A stretch of 64,000 nt of DNA from Phycisphaerales bacterium (GTDB taxonomy: Bacteria > Planctomycetota > Phycisphaerae > UBA1845 > UTPLA1), in assembly GCA_020639075.1 (NCBI GenBank), contig JACKHI010000001.1:2418001-2482000 (forward strand), written 5' to 3'. Made by a program: the position numbers and the translations under genes. Shown piece after piece: positions 17,845-26,676 of the stretch. The notes beneath the pieces were generated by a model. That model saw nothing but the letters and a program-made list of their open reading frames with translations. It was not told the DNA's origin and made no database searches. Every line of letters starts with the position of its first letter. Within the stretch, counting starts at the first letter, position 1.

Positions 17845-19260
17845 ATGCTCCACATTCCCATCCTTCGCAACGGTACGCCGTATGAATCCATCGAGCAGAT
17901 CGAGCTCGTCCACTACGCCACCGGCGAACCCGTCGCACTTATCAGCCAGGCCAACTCGGGCCTTGTTTCCCGCGACATCCATCGCATGGATCGCGACATC
18001 CTCGAGCAGTTCACCTGTGCGGAGCTGATCGCCATGAGCCGAAAGGCCGGCGACATCTTCCTGAACGGGACTGTGCCCTGCGGCAACGAGTCGCATTCCT
18101 TCGACGACTACATCCGCAACCTGTCCGCCACGACAGGCATGCCGGTCAGCTATTGCCGGAACAACGCCAAGAAGATCTTCCGGATCTTCGACGAGATCGG
18201 ACGCGTGATTGCCGGCCTGACTCGCGGGTTTGATCTGACAATCCTCGATCGTGGCTACGGCGACGACGAAGGCCGAACGCTCAGTTTCTATCGCGAGGCC
18301 AACTGCCTCGGCGCCGTGCTCCCGAGCAACTCGCCCGGCGTTCACGCACTGTGGATTCCGGCCATTGCCCTGAAGTGCCCGCTCGTACTCAAGCCCGGCC
18401 GCGAAGAACCCTGGTCGCCCCTGCGCATCATCGAGAGCTTCAAGGCCGCCGGTGTACCTGCCGAGGCCTTCGGCTTCTATCCGACGGATCATGGCGGCGC
18501 CGGCGAAATCCTTCGCAACGCGGGTCGCTCCATGCTCTTCGGCGGCGACGCCACGACCAGGGCCTACGCCAATGATCCACGCGTCGAGCTGCATGGCCCC
18601 GGCTACACGAAGATCGCATTCGGCGACGACATGGCCGACGACTGGGAGAGGCACGTCGATCTGATGGTGCAGTCGATTGCCGCCAACGGCGGTCGTTCCT
18701 GCATCAACTGCTCGAGCATCTGGACGCCGAAGAATGGCCGCAAGATCGCCGAAGCATTGGCGAGAGAACTGGCGAAAGTTCAGGCCCTGCCGGCGAACGA
18801 TCCGAACGCGACGATCGCCGCCTTCGCCAATCCCGACATGGCCAAGATGATGTCGGAATCGATCGACGGCCAGCTCGGCGCCGGCGCAGAGGACCTGACG
18901 CAGCAATTCCGAGGCTCGGGCCGACTCGTTCGAAAAGACCGCATCGCCTGGCTGCTGCCGACGATCCTCTGGTGCGAGGACCGCGAGCATCCGCTGGCGA
19001 GCAAGGAGTTTCTCTTCCCCTATGCCAGCGTCGTCGAATGCCCGACGGCTGAAATGCCCGCAGCTTTCGGCCCCACACTCGTCACGACGGCGATCACGAA
19101 CGACAAAAAGTTCATCGCATCATTGATGGCCGAGCCGAACATCGACCGCCTCAACGTCGGTCCGATCCCGACGTTCCAGCTTAGCTGGGATCAGCCGCAC
19201 GAAGGAAACCTCTTCGAGCACCTCTATCGCCAGCGCGCGTTCCAACTGCAGCCCGCCTGA
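17845..19260 (+). CDS. Aldehyde dehydrogenase family protein
   Basis: 471 residues from ATG at 17845. It belongs to the ALDH/acyl-CoA reductase superfamily: the Rossmann-like segment NCLGAVLPSNSPGVHALWIPAIALKCPLVLKPG holds the conserved PSNSPG and LKPG elements, FGGD is the glycine-rich turn, and the catalytic cysteine is probably C286 in NGGRSCINC. The canonical ELGGK/SP pattern is not obvious, and the substrate is unknown. The protein is cytoplasmic. A TACAAT -10-like box lies about 32 bases upstream of the start. It stands alone, between two clusters of palindromic repeats, so context gives no pathway. Confidence 0.8.
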   Translation: MLHIPILRNGTPYESIEQIELVHYATGEPVALISQANSGLVSRDIHRMDRDILEQFTCAELIAMSRKAGDIFLNGTVPCGNESHSFDDYIRNLSATTGMPVSYCRNNAKKIFRIFDEIGRVIAGLTRGFDLTILDRGYGDDEGRTLSFYREANCLGAVLPSNSPGVHALWIPAIALKCPLVLKPGREEPWSPLRIIESFKAAGVPAEAFGFYPTDHGGAGEILRNAGRSMLFGGDATTRAYANDPRVELHGPGYTKIAFGDDMADDWERHVDLMVQSIAANGGRSCINCSSIWTPKNGRKIAEALARELAKVQALPANDPNATIAAFANPDMAKMMSESIDGQLGAGAEDLTQQFRGSGRLVRKDRIAWLLPTILWCEDREHPLASKEFLFPYASVVECPTAEMPAAFGPTLVTTAITNDKKFIASLMAEPNIDRLNVGPIPTFQLSWDQPHEGNLFEHLYRQRAFQLQPA

Positions 19261-19290
19261 CACCCGGTCGTTGCATACGATGATTGAAAA

Positions 19291-19347
19291 TGGGTGCCAC
19301 TGCCGGGTGCCACTGCTCTGTGAGCGGTGCCGAGCACCAGCGTAGCC
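19291..19347 (+). repeat. Palindromic repeat family A, with partial tandem duplication
   Basis: GGGTGCCACTGCC is immediately followed by a full copy, GGGTGCCACTGCTCTGTGAG then CGGTGCCGAGCACCAGCGTA. The 3' extension CCAGCGTAGCC is shared with the copy at 17682. Confidence 0.75.
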
Positions 19348-19398
19348 GCGCCCACGCGAGTCGTCGTGCGTTCCGAACCGCGACCGTCAGGAAGCCGG

Positions 19399-19533
19399 TC
19401 GGGTGGCCCACCCTTTCAAAGGGTGGGGGCACGACGATACAAACGCAAGGCACGTATCAACTGCGCGAACGCACACTCACATCGCGATCGTCGCGCCCCC
19501 ACCACTGAAGTGGCGGGCCACCCGGCTCGATGT
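19399..19533. repeat. Composite inverted repeat, family B
   Basis: The left unit (from 19399) contains GTGGCCCACCCTTTCAAAGG then GTGGGGGCACGACGATACAA. The right unit (19487-19533) is a reverse-oriented copy (GATCGTCGCGCCCCCACCAC then TGAAGTGGCGGGCCACCCGG). About 40 bases separate them. Each unit is itself a hairpin (CACCCTTTCAAAGGGTG; CCACTGAAGTGG). The same two-unit architecture recurs at 61500-61628. Confidence 0.7.
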
Positions 19534-19600
19534 GCGGCATGCGGCTACGACCTGCGCGGCGCGGTTAGTAACGCATGCTCGGAATGCGGCGAGCCAATCA
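19528..19600 (+). pseudogene. Orphan zinc-ribbon tail (CxxCGYDLRG...CSECG), gene remnant
   Basis: Right after the composite repeat the plus strand reads RCAACGYDLRGAVSN then ACSECGEPIT. This is the typical C-terminal zinc ribbon of planctomycete membrane or hypothetical proteins (compare the gene at 1155-1706). No coding sequence for the rest of such a protein precedes it; the frame upstream translates repeat DNA. Downstream the frame runs antisense into the SIS-domain gene. It looks like the leftover 3' end of a gene whose front was replaced by repeats. Confidence 0.5.
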
Positions 19601-20167
19601 CGCAAACGCCTCATCCAAAGCCTCGAGAATCAGATGAATCGTCGTCAGATGAAGCTCCTGCACGATCGCCGATGATTCAACGGAAGCTGTCAACGCGATG
19701 TCGCAAAGCCCCTCCGCCGGACTGCCCGCTGCGCCCAGCAACCCGATGGTCTGCATGCCGGCGGTCTGCGCCGCCTCCAGCGCCCTGATGAGATTCGCAC
19801 TCTTCCCGCTGGTCGATAGGACGACGAGCACGTCACCCGCTCTTCCCAGACCGCGCACCTGACGGGCAAACACTTCCTCGTAACCAAAGTCATTCGCAAT
19901 ACAGGTCATCGCCGTCGGATCGGCCGCAAGGCAGACGGCCGCGAGCGGATCGCGATTGCGTTTGTAGCGACCAATGAGTTCTTCCGACAGGTGCATGGCT
20001 TCGGCCGCCGAGCCACCGTTGCCGCAGGTCAGCAGCTTGCCGCCGGCGCGAAACGCGGCCTCGATCACGTCGATGATTCGTGCGATCGTCGCCGCCTGAT
20101 CGCGCAGCGCATCGACGCCCGCACGACGCGACTCAATCAACGCTTCGATGTCCTGTCGTCTGCTCAT
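19598..20167 (-). CDS. gmhA: SIS-domain phosphoheptose isomerase-like protein
   Basis: 189 residues, the usual length of GmhA. The sugar-isomerase fold is marked by LLTCGNGGSAAEAMHLSEEL, which holds the phosphate-binding GNGGSA loop, and VLSTSGKSANLIRALE. A catalytic Glu/His pair is suggested by AMHLSEELIGRY and IVQELHLTTIH. GmhA converts sedoheptulose-7-phosphate to glycero-manno-heptose-7-phosphate for heptose-containing LPS or S-layer glycans. DiaA-like relatives share the fold, so the exact role is inferred. It starts with ATG after GAGG. The gene is downstream of the pseudopilin gene but separated from it by a strong terminator. Confidence 0.85.
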   Translation of the reverse strand: MSRRQDIEALIESRRAGVDALRDQAATIARIIDVIEAAFRAGGKLLTCGNGGSAAEAMHLSEELIGRYKRNRDPLAAVCLAADPTAMTCIANDFGYEEVFARQVRGLGRAGDVLVVLSTSGKSANLIRALEAAQTAGMQTIGLLGAAGSPAEGLCDIALTASVESSAIVQELHLTTIHLILEALDEAFA

Positions 20168-20301
20168 ACGGCCTCAATGCATGCAGCCATTCGCCGCAGC
20201 GCGCCGAAAATACGCCTGCTGCGATCGAATCCACGCTCACAACAACGCGGGCATTCCGCCACTATATCGCCGAGACGGATTCGACCAAACCGAGGCGCAA
20301 C

Positions 20302-20343
20302 AAAAAGCGACGGCCCGCACTCGTTGGAGTCGCGGGCCGTCGC
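20302..20343 (-). terminator. Rho-independent terminator of the pseudopilin gene
   Basis: On the minus strand GCGACGGCCCGC pairs perfectly with GCGGGCCGTCGC around a loop that itself can pair (ACTC/GAGT), followed by TTTTTG. It lies 60 bases after the stop of the pseudopilin gene. Confidence 0.9.
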
Positions 20344-20403
20344 GTGTTGAGCATTCAATTGGCTTGCGATCCCGCAATCAAGCGAAATCACGCACCGATG
20401 AAC

Positions 20404-21279
20404 TTAGGGAACCATACAGGCGTCCGATCGGCTGCCAAGGTTGACCAACGTGGGCGTCGGCTTGCCGGTACCCGGGTCGACGATGGCGTTGTTGCCGTCC
20501 ATGAACGTCGTGTAAATGTTGTCGCGACCGCGGTAGATCGGCAACGTGAACGTCTTGCCCGAAAGGCCGGCATCCGGGCCCTTCTCGAACAGCACGTGGC
20601 CGTCCTGGAACAGAACGTTCTGACCTTCACGATTCGTGTGGTTCTTGCTGTTGCCGCGGAACGGTCCCTGTCGGTCCGTGTTCAGCGCGACCAACGTCTC
20701 GCCGCCCTTCAGGTACGGATTCGCATCCGCCATGAACGGGAAGCTGGGCTCGGACGACGTACCGATGATTCGGCGATCCTCGTCGTGCTGGTACTGGTAG
20801 GCGTAGCTCAGGTTCGTCGGGCCGAGGAAGTCGTAGTAGGCCGTCGTGTCCTGTGCCGGGTCCGGCGTGTCCGTCGTGGACGGGCAGATGAACTGCTTCG
20901 GCGTCGTGTTGTTCGCTCGAACGACAGTCCAGAGGTCAACCGTCGGCGACGGCTTGCCCGTCGTGTAGATGTACGTCGTCGGGTTGTTCAGGCGCGAGGC
21001 CGTCGTCAAACTCGGCGTCGCGGCAGTGAAGTTACCGCCGAACAGTTCCATCGTCGTCGAAGGACCGGAGTAGATGGACGGGAACACCTGCGGATCGTCC
21101 TGGGCGTAGATGTACATCGCCTGGCCGATGCCGCGGAGGTTCGCCGCGCAAACCGTGCGCTTCGAAAGTTCGCGAGCTCGCGACAAGCTCGGCAGAAGGA
21201 TCGAGATCAACAACGCGATGATCGCGATCACAACCAAGAGTTCGATCAATGTAAATGCTTTTCTGTTTCTCACCGCCAT
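20404..21279 (-). CDS. Type II secretion-like pseudopilin (prepilin N-terminal methylation)
   Basis: 291 residues. After a short basic leader it has the prepilin peptidase/methylation motif KAFTLIELLVVIAIIALLIS (Phe becomes residue 1, Glu+5), then LLPSLSRARELSKRTVCAANLRGIGQAM. The C-terminal part has the NVLFQDGHV segment (H-x-DG pattern) typical of the very large planctomycete pseudopilin families. It is an inner-membrane-anchored secreted protein of unknown specific role. The ATG at 21279 with AAGGAGG just upstream is the start; the longer frame is not coding. It has its own terminator and a long upstream region, so it is probably a single-gene unit. Confidence 0.92.
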   Translation of the reverse strand: MAVRNRKAFTLIELLVVIAIIALLISILLPSLSRARELSKRTVCAANLRGIGQAMYIYAQDDPQVFPSIYSGPSTTMELFGGNFTAATPSLTTASRLNNPTTYIYTTGKPSPTVDLWTVVRANNTTPKQFICPSTTDTPDPAQDTTAYYDFLGPTNLSYAYQYQHDEDRRIIGTSSEPSFPFMADANPYLKGGETLVALNTDRQGPFRGNSKNHTNREGQNVLFQDGHVLFEKGPDAGLSGKTFTLPIYRGRDNIYTTFMDGNNAIVDPGTGKPTPTLVNLGSRSDACMVP

Positions 21280-21942
21280 AGCCTCCTTAGTTTGATGATG
21301 GCGCTTTGCTACTTTCCGCCTACGCGACGCGGCGCTGATGCCGAGTCCTTCGAAACAACTAAACGATAATGACATGCACCTTGCCGCATTCTTGAGCTTT
21401 GCGGACAGGCATGGCCCCACATCGTCCGTGTTGCGTGGCGGATTCCGGGCCGATCAACGTCGATCGACTTCCACCGGACCGAACAAGAATTCCGCGCCAA
21501 CCAAAGGCGCGGGCTTGTATTCAGCAAACTCGTTTGACGTTCACACACACTCAGGCGGCGTCCGCTAGCCTCGCAGGAACGGGCCTGACCGTTTCAACCG
21601 GACACACCGAATCAGCAACGAGACTGAACCGGGTTCCGATTTCTGGCGAATGCTCGCTGACTCGGGCTTGCGTGTGGTTAGGAGGGCGGCAGGCGGGGGC
21701 GACTTTGATGATTGGCTTCACGCCGGAAGCCAAAGGAGAGATAAAAATAATGGCGTAATTATCGAAGTCTGTTTGTCGCCTTAACCCGTAGTACCCTTAT
21801 CCGCACACGTGCGCGTCAGTCTGAACATACTCCACGACCCATATTCTAGTCCACGCGTTCGGCCGTCGTCAAGGATTTCGCGGCCAAATCGCCCTTTCCT
21901 TGCGCGATCGGAACGCACCAGGTTATCGATACTTTCGGTCGC
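21280..21942. other. 663-bp intergenic region upstream of the pseudopilin gene
   Basis: No convincing gene is present; short frames lack coding character. Its promoter-proximal part belongs to the pseudopilin gene. At 21712-21733 there is a perfect 8-bp hairpin (TTGGCTTC/GAAGCCAA with a six-base loop). Near 21735-21765 an AT-rich stretch (ATAAAAATAATGGCGTAATT) stands out from the GC-rich background and may hold the promoter on the minus strand. Confidence 0.5.
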
Positions 21943-22986
21943 TTAATCCACGACCTGAAGTTCGATTCGCTCCGGATTCGCGATTCCGACACCCAGTGAC
22001 TCCGCCAGCGTCAACTGTCGCGGCAAAGTCGGACCGGGCAATATCGGGCCCAGCCCTCGCCCCGAACGGACTCGATTGATCTGGCGAAAGCCGATGGAGT
22101 CACATCCCACGGGATCGACTCCTGCCAACAACAGCCCGGCATTCGAGATCTCATTTTCAGACCCGTCGGCCCCGCCGGCGTAATTCAATCGTAATCCATT
22201 GACAATATTCAACTTAAGCCGACTCCGCAGGGGCTCCGATGCGTTGATTTCACTGATCGCCGGTGCGCACCCGTCATCGTGAAATCTCGCGGGATGCCGG
22301 ATCAGTCCGTGCGAAAGGTTCTTCAGACAACCCGTCATGACGGCCCGATGATGCGTCTTCAGGAACGGAACGTTTATGATCGCCGTGCACCAATCCACAT
22401 CCGCGCGAAAACTGTCCCGACCGGATGCCCCAAACTCGACGATCTTCCCCTGCCAGCGATGATCGGGCTCCTTCGTCTTCGTCTTCTCACGAATTTCCGG
22501 CTCCACTTCCAGCAGAATGATTCGCGCCGGATCGAATCCCGCGGACGTCAACGACGCGACGAGCACTTCAGCCATGACGTCCGTCGTCCCCAGCAACGTG
22601 GCCATGGATCGATTGAACTTGATCAGGATTCGATCATCCTCCGACAGGAGTCGGTGCCACGCCGCACCAGCCTCCTTCTCGCCCGCGACCTCGGCAATGA
22701 CTCGATTGAGATAGGTTTTCAGCAGGCCCTTCTGGACGATCCGCGCGGGCACGAGGTGCTCGTCCTGCGCCATCACGACGGATGAGATCGGCAGGCCGGC
22801 GTTTTTTGCCGCCGCGGCACGGGCTGTGACGATCTCATGTGAATCCGTGCCTGCCGCCACTACCGACGACGGTCCTGCGACGGCCCACGCAGTCGCCGCA
22901 CCGGCCGCCCTGACAAGAAAATCCCGACGGCTATGGACCTCGGTCGAGTTGGATTTGTCCTGACCTGTCATTCCGCGGTCACGCAT
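21943..22986 (-). CDS. DUF362 protein with Tat signal
   Basis: About 347 residues; the start could be the ATG at 22986 or at 22971. The N-terminus has a twin-arginine signal (HSRRDFLVRAAGAATAW then VAGPSSVVAA), so the protein is exported folded. The body matches DUF362: DDRILIKFNRS, ADVDWCTAIINVPFLKTHHRAVMTG, LKNLSHGLI, and GLLLAGVDPVGCDSIG. DUF362 members are found with or without ferredoxin domains; no Cys-rich cluster is seen here, so this is a single-domain type. Function is unknown; the Tat signal suggests a cofactor or an oligomer assembled in the cytoplasm. It is divergent from the UDP-sugar pyrophosphorylase gene. Confidence 0.87.
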   Translation of the reverse strand: MRDRGMTGQDKSNSTEVHSRRDFLVRAAGAATAWAVAGPSSVVAAGTDSHEIVTARAAAAKNAGLPISSVVMAQDEHLVPARIVQKGLLKTYLNRVIAEVAGEKEAGAAWHRLLSEDDRILIKFNRSMATLLGTTDVMAEVLVASLTSAGFDPARIILLEVEPEIREKTKTKEPDHRWQGKIVEFGASGRDSFRADVDWCTAIINVPFLKTHHRAVMTGCLKNLSHGLIRHPARFHDDGCAPAISEINASEPLRSRLKLNIVNGLRLNYAGGADGSENEISNAGLLLAGVDPVGCDSIGFRQINRVRSGRGLGPILPGPTLPRQLTLAESLGVGIANPERIELQVVD

Positions 22987-23075
22987 CGCAAATGCCGGTT
23001 CCTTTTGACACAACTCTCCCGATGGCTACTGTATCGGCGGACCTACAGTGCAACTCAACGGGGATGACTTGACCC

Positions 23076-24491
23076 ATGACACCGACACGCGACGTTCAAT
23101 CGATACGGGACGCCTTTTCGGCCGCTGGCCAGGACCACTTGTTTACGTTCTGGGACGATCTGAACTCGGACCAGCGCGATCAGCTCCTTGCGGACCTGGC
23201 CGCCATCCGACTCGACGCATTACCCGATCTCCTCAAGATCGTCGCGGACACGGCAAGCCACGCGACAGGCGGTTCGATTGAGCCCGCTGACGTTATCACG
23301 CGCGACGACGTCACGGCCGAACATCGAGAGCTCGGCGAATCCCTTATCCGCCGTGGCAAAGTGGCGCCGTTCACAGTCGCCGGGGGACAGGGCACGCGCC
23401 TCGGATACGACGGTCCGAAAGGTGCGTTTCGCATGTCGCCCGTGCGCAACAAGCCGCTGTTTCAACTCTTCGCCGAGTCGATTCGCGCGACCGAGAGTCG
23501 ATACGATTGCGAGCTGACGTGGTACATCATGACCAGCCCGATCAACAACGCCGCGACGGCCTCCTACTTCGAAGACCTCGGCTACTTCGGATTGAATCCG
23601 GAACGAGTCGTCTTCTTCCAGCAGGGCGTCATGCCGTCGTTCGCGAACGACGGAAAAATCCTGCTCGCCGAAAAACATCGCGTCGCGCTGTCGCCCGACG
23701 GCCACGGCGGTTCGCTGCTCGCGCTGGCGGAAACCGGCATGCTCGAAGACATGGCGGATCGCGGCATCGATCACATCAGTTACTTCCAGGTCGATAACCC
23801 CCTCGTGTACTGCATCGATCCCGCATTCGTCGGTCTGCACGCCGCGAGCAAGAGCGAGATGTCAAGCAAGTGCGTCAGCAAGGCGGACGACTTCGAGCGC
23901 GTGGGCAACTTCGCCGTGGTCGACGGCAAGCTCGGCGTGATTGAGTATTCCGATCTGCCCGAAAAGCTCGCGAAGGCGAAGAACGCCGACGGCTCGCGCA
24001 AGTTTGACGCCGGCAGCATCGCGATCCACGTGATCTCCCGATCGTTCGTCGAGCGATTGACGGCGGACCGGTCGAAGTTCGGCTTGCCCTGGCATCGCGC
24101 GAACAAGAAAGTCGGCCACGTGGACACGGCGAGCGGCGAAGTCGTTGATCCGTCGGAACCGAACGCCGTGAAACTGGAAGCGTTCATCTTCGACGCGTTG
24201 CCATTATCGAAGAACCCGATCGTGCTGGAAGTCGATCGCAGCGAGGAGTTCAGCCCCGTGAAGAACGCGACGGGCGTGGACTCCGTCGAGACGTCGCGGC
24301 GCGATATGTCGCGTCGCGCGGCACGCTGGCTTAAAGCAGCCGGGGCGAAGATCCCGTGCAATAGCGATGGGGAGCCGACACCGACGTGCGAAGTCAGCCC
24401 GCTGGCAGCGCTGGAGGCCGACGACTTAAAGAATCGCGCACCGATCAATATCGCCGCCGACAAGGACGGCTGCATCTACCTCGACAAGTAG
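23076..24491 (+). CDS. UDP-sugar pyrophosphorylase (UAP1/UDPGP family)
   Basis: 471 residues. The nucleotidyltransferase signature VAGGQGTRLGYDGPKGAF lies at ~101-118. SPDGHGGSLLAL, YFQVDNPLVYCIDPAF and a lysine-containing KLEAFIFDAL segment match the eukaryotic-type UDP-N-acetylglucosamine/UDP-glucose pyrophosphorylases that also occur in planctomycetes. It would make UDP-GlcNAc or a related UDP-sugar from UTP and a sugar-1-phosphate in the cytoplasm. The choice between GlcNAc and other hexoses cannot be made from sequence alone. It starts with ATG at 23076 and is followed after 128 bp by a methyltransferase gene, possibly co-transcribed. Confidence 0.9.
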   Translation: MTPTRDVQSIRDAFSAAGQDHLFTFWDDLNSDQRDQLLADLAAIRLDALPDLLKIVADTASHATGGSIEPADVITRDDVTAEHRELGESLIRRGKVAPFTVAGGQGTRLGYDGPKGAFRMSPVRNKPLFQLFAESIRATESRYDCELTWYIMTSPINNAATASYFEDLGYFGLNPERVVFFQQGVMPSFANDGKILLAEKHRVALSPDGHGGSLLALAETGMLEDMADRGIDHISYFQVDNPLVYCIDPAFVGLHAASKSEMSSKCVSKADDFERVGNFAVVDGKLGVIEYSDLPEKLAKAKNADGSRKFDAGSIAIHVISRSFVERLTADRSKFGLPWHRANKKVGHVDTASGEVVDPSEPNAVKLEAFIFDALPLSKNPIVLEVDRSEEFSPVKNATGVDSVETSRRDMSRRAARWLKAAGAKIPCNSDGEPTPTCEVSPLAALEADDLKNRAPINIAADKDGCIYLDK

Positions 24492-24619
24492 GTCGGGTCA
24501 TCGACCCGACACATCGCGCGCAACTGGCCATCGGCACATTGGCCCGAGAACTCGCGCGCAATCGACCAGCCGGACGACGACACGCCCAAAGGCTCGCGCA
24601 ATGGAAACTCAATAGTGGG

Positions 24620-25258
24620 ATGGGCAACACGACTCGAAATTCCGAATGCTCGTCCAATCCCGTCCAGGGCTTTTACCGATTTCACGCGCCCATCTATGAC
24701 CTGACGCGCTGGATGTTCCTGTTTCGCCGCAAGGCGGCCGTACGCGCGATGGAAATCGAGCCTCACCACAGGATTCTCGAAGTCGGCTGCGGGACAGGGC
24801 TGAACTTCGCGAATGTCGCGACACAGCTCGATCCGACGCGCGGCGGCAAACTGGTCGGTCTCGATTTCTCGGAAGCGATGCTCGCGCGTGCGCGGCAGCG
24901 CGTTGCGTCGAGCGGCTGGCGGCACGTGTCGTGCGTGCAGGCCGACGCATCCAAAATGCAACTCAGCGAACAGTTCGATCGAATCTTCTTTTCATACAGC
25001 ATCGCAATGATCCCCGATTGGCGCGCGGCGCTGGATCGGGCTGCCGAGCACCTCGACCCCAACGGGCGAGTAGTCGTCCTCGAGTTCGGTCGGTTCGAAC
25101 ATTGGCCGCTCGTCGGCGGACTGTGTCGCGGTTGGCTGCGACTGAATCACGTGGATGTGATGCAGCCGTACGTCGAGGCCATGCGCGAACGGTTTGCGCA
25201 CGTGCACGTCGAGCAATGGTTGGGCGGCTACGCGTTCGTGGCGCGTGCGAACAATTGA
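24620..25258 (+). CDS. Class I SAM-dependent methyltransferase, lipid-modifying type
   Basis: 212 residues from the ATG at 24620. Motif I ILEVGCGTGLNFANVA binds S-adenosylmethionine; LVGLDFSEAMLARAR is motif II and SCVQADASKMQL motif III. The N-terminal FYRFHAPIYDLTRWMFLFRRKAAV is the kind of leader seen in the UbiE-like phospholipid and betaine-lipid N-methyltransferases (PmtA/BtaB-like). I infer a lipid or quinone headgroup substrate. No btaA-type partner is adjacent. The longer upstream frame is not coding. Convergent with the anion transporter gene. Confidence 0.85.
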   Translation: MGNTTRNSECSSNPVQGFYRFHAPIYDLTRWMFLFRRKAAVRAMEIEPHHRILEVGCGTGLNFANVATQLDPTRGGKLVGLDFSEAMLARARQRVASSGWRHVSCVQADASKMQLSEQFDRIFFSYSIAMIPDWRAALDRAAEHLDPNGRVVVLEFGRFEHWPLVGGLCRGWLRLNHVDVMQPYVEAMRERFAHVHVEQWLGGYAFVARANN

Positions 25259-25284
25259 GTCACACGCCGACGCCGATCAGCTGA

Positions 25285-26496
25285 TCATCCCCGTAACCAC
25301 AGCCACGCCCCGGCGATAGCGAGCGTTGTCAGCGTTACTGGGACGCCGGTTCGTGCGTGTTCGCGCCAATTGATCGTGACGCCAAGCCGCCCCGCCTGAT
25401 CAACGACGATGATATTCGCGATGCTGCCGACAATCAGGAGGTTGCCGGCCAGCGTACTGGCGAGCGCCAGGATGGCGCCGGCTTGTGCATGCGTGGTCGA
25501 CGGCAGCAGCAGCATCACGGCGGGGACATTCGAGACGAGGTTCGACAAGGCTGCCGTCGTGACAAACAGCGTGGGGGCATGTTGCATGTCGATTCCGGCG
25601 TCGGCAACGCGCTGCATGCCAATCGCCAGCATACCGCTCTCGATCATCGCGTGATTCACGATGAACAATCCTGCGAAGAGCACGAGCAGTTGCCAATCGA
25701 TGAGCGACAACATCTCTCGCGATGACAATCGCCGACTCAGCAGGAGCACGCCCGCCGCCCCGAGAGCGGCCACGTCTCGCGGGCAGACACCGGTCAGAAA
25801 CAACACAATCAGTGCGCCAATGACGAAGACGCCTTTGCCGGTCTGCCATCGATTGATGGGCGGCGCTTCCACGTCAACGTCGCTGGAAGCGACGTGCCAG
25901 CGACTTCGAAACTGCCATGCCAGGATGGCCCAAAGCGCAAGACATCCCAGTAACGCCACGGGCAGTCCATCGAGCAGATACGCCGCGAAGGACAGCCTGA
26001 GGGATTGACCGATCAGCATGTTCTGCGGATTGCCGATCAGCGTCGCGGCCGAACCGATGTTCGCCGCGCAGGCGAGTGCGAACAGCATCGGCGCGGGGCG
26101 TACGCCCCGATGCACGCATCCAGCGACAAGAAGCGGCGCCATCGCCAGACAAACAACGTCGTTTGACAACACTGCGGAAAGTCCGGCGCTGACAGCAATG
26201 ACGACGCCGGCGAGTCGGGCAGGCGACATAGGAATGCGTGCAATCCGCTGTGTAATCGCAGAATAAGCACCGCCCAACCTGAACTGCGCTGAAACGACCA
26301 TCAGACCGAGCAGGAGCGCAATCGTCGGCACGTCAATCGCCCGCCAGGCGTCGTCCGGCGAGACTCGACCCGTCGCGACAAGCGCGATGGCGCCGAGCAG
26401 TGCGATACCCGTTCGATCAATCGCAAGAAACGGCAGACCGCCGAGCACCATTCCAAGGTAGACGATGGCGAAAATGGCGACGACCAGTGGATCCAT
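25285..26496 (-). CDS. ArsB/NhaD-type anion transporter
   Basis: 403 residues from an ATG just before the first helix; an ATG eight codons earlier (26520) is possible. About 11 hydrophobic helices are present. Diagnostic helix-breaking motifs of the SLC13/ArsB/CitT ion-transporter superfamily appear in both repeats: LSNDVVCLAMAPLL with NIGSAATLIGNPQNMLIG, and SNLVSNVPAVMLLLP with GSIANIIVVDQA. It is an inner-membrane permease for an anion or for Na+/H+ exchange; the substrate is not clear, and no ars genes are adjacent. It lacks the RCK/TrkA-C domains of the larger SLC13-like members. Confidence 0.87.
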   Translation of the reverse strand: MDPLVVAIFAIVYLGMVLGGLPFLAIDRTGIALLGAIALVATGRVSPDDAWRAIDVPTIALLLGLMVVSAQFRLGGAYSAITQRIARIPMSPARLAGVVIAVSAGLSAVLSNDVVCLAMAPLLVAGCVHRGVRPAPMLFALACAANIGSAATLIGNPQNMLIGQSLRLSFAAYLLDGLPVALLGCLALWAILAWQFRSRWHVASSDVDVEAPPINRWQTGKGVFVIGALIVLFLTGVCPRDVAALGAAGVLLLSRRLSSREMLSLIDWQLLVLFAGLFIVNHAMIESGMLAIGMQRVADAGIDMQHAPTLFVTTAALSNLVSNVPAVMLLLPSTTHAQAGAILALASTLAGNLLIVGSIANIIVVDQAGRLGVTINWREHARTGVPVTLTTLAIAGAWLWLRG

Positions 26497-26676
26497 GGCG
26501 GAGTTGTACAGGTGTGCCATCCGCGGCGGAAGGATCCGCCATCGGACCCGGCCCTAAGCAATACAAAGTCCGCCCAAGAAGAACAAGGTTCCCGGGCGAT
26601 GTGGCAGGCATCCGGAATTCGTAAGATCGTAGTCAGCAGCATGTTGCGTGCTGCGGGAACGAGAGGGAGGCGACTG

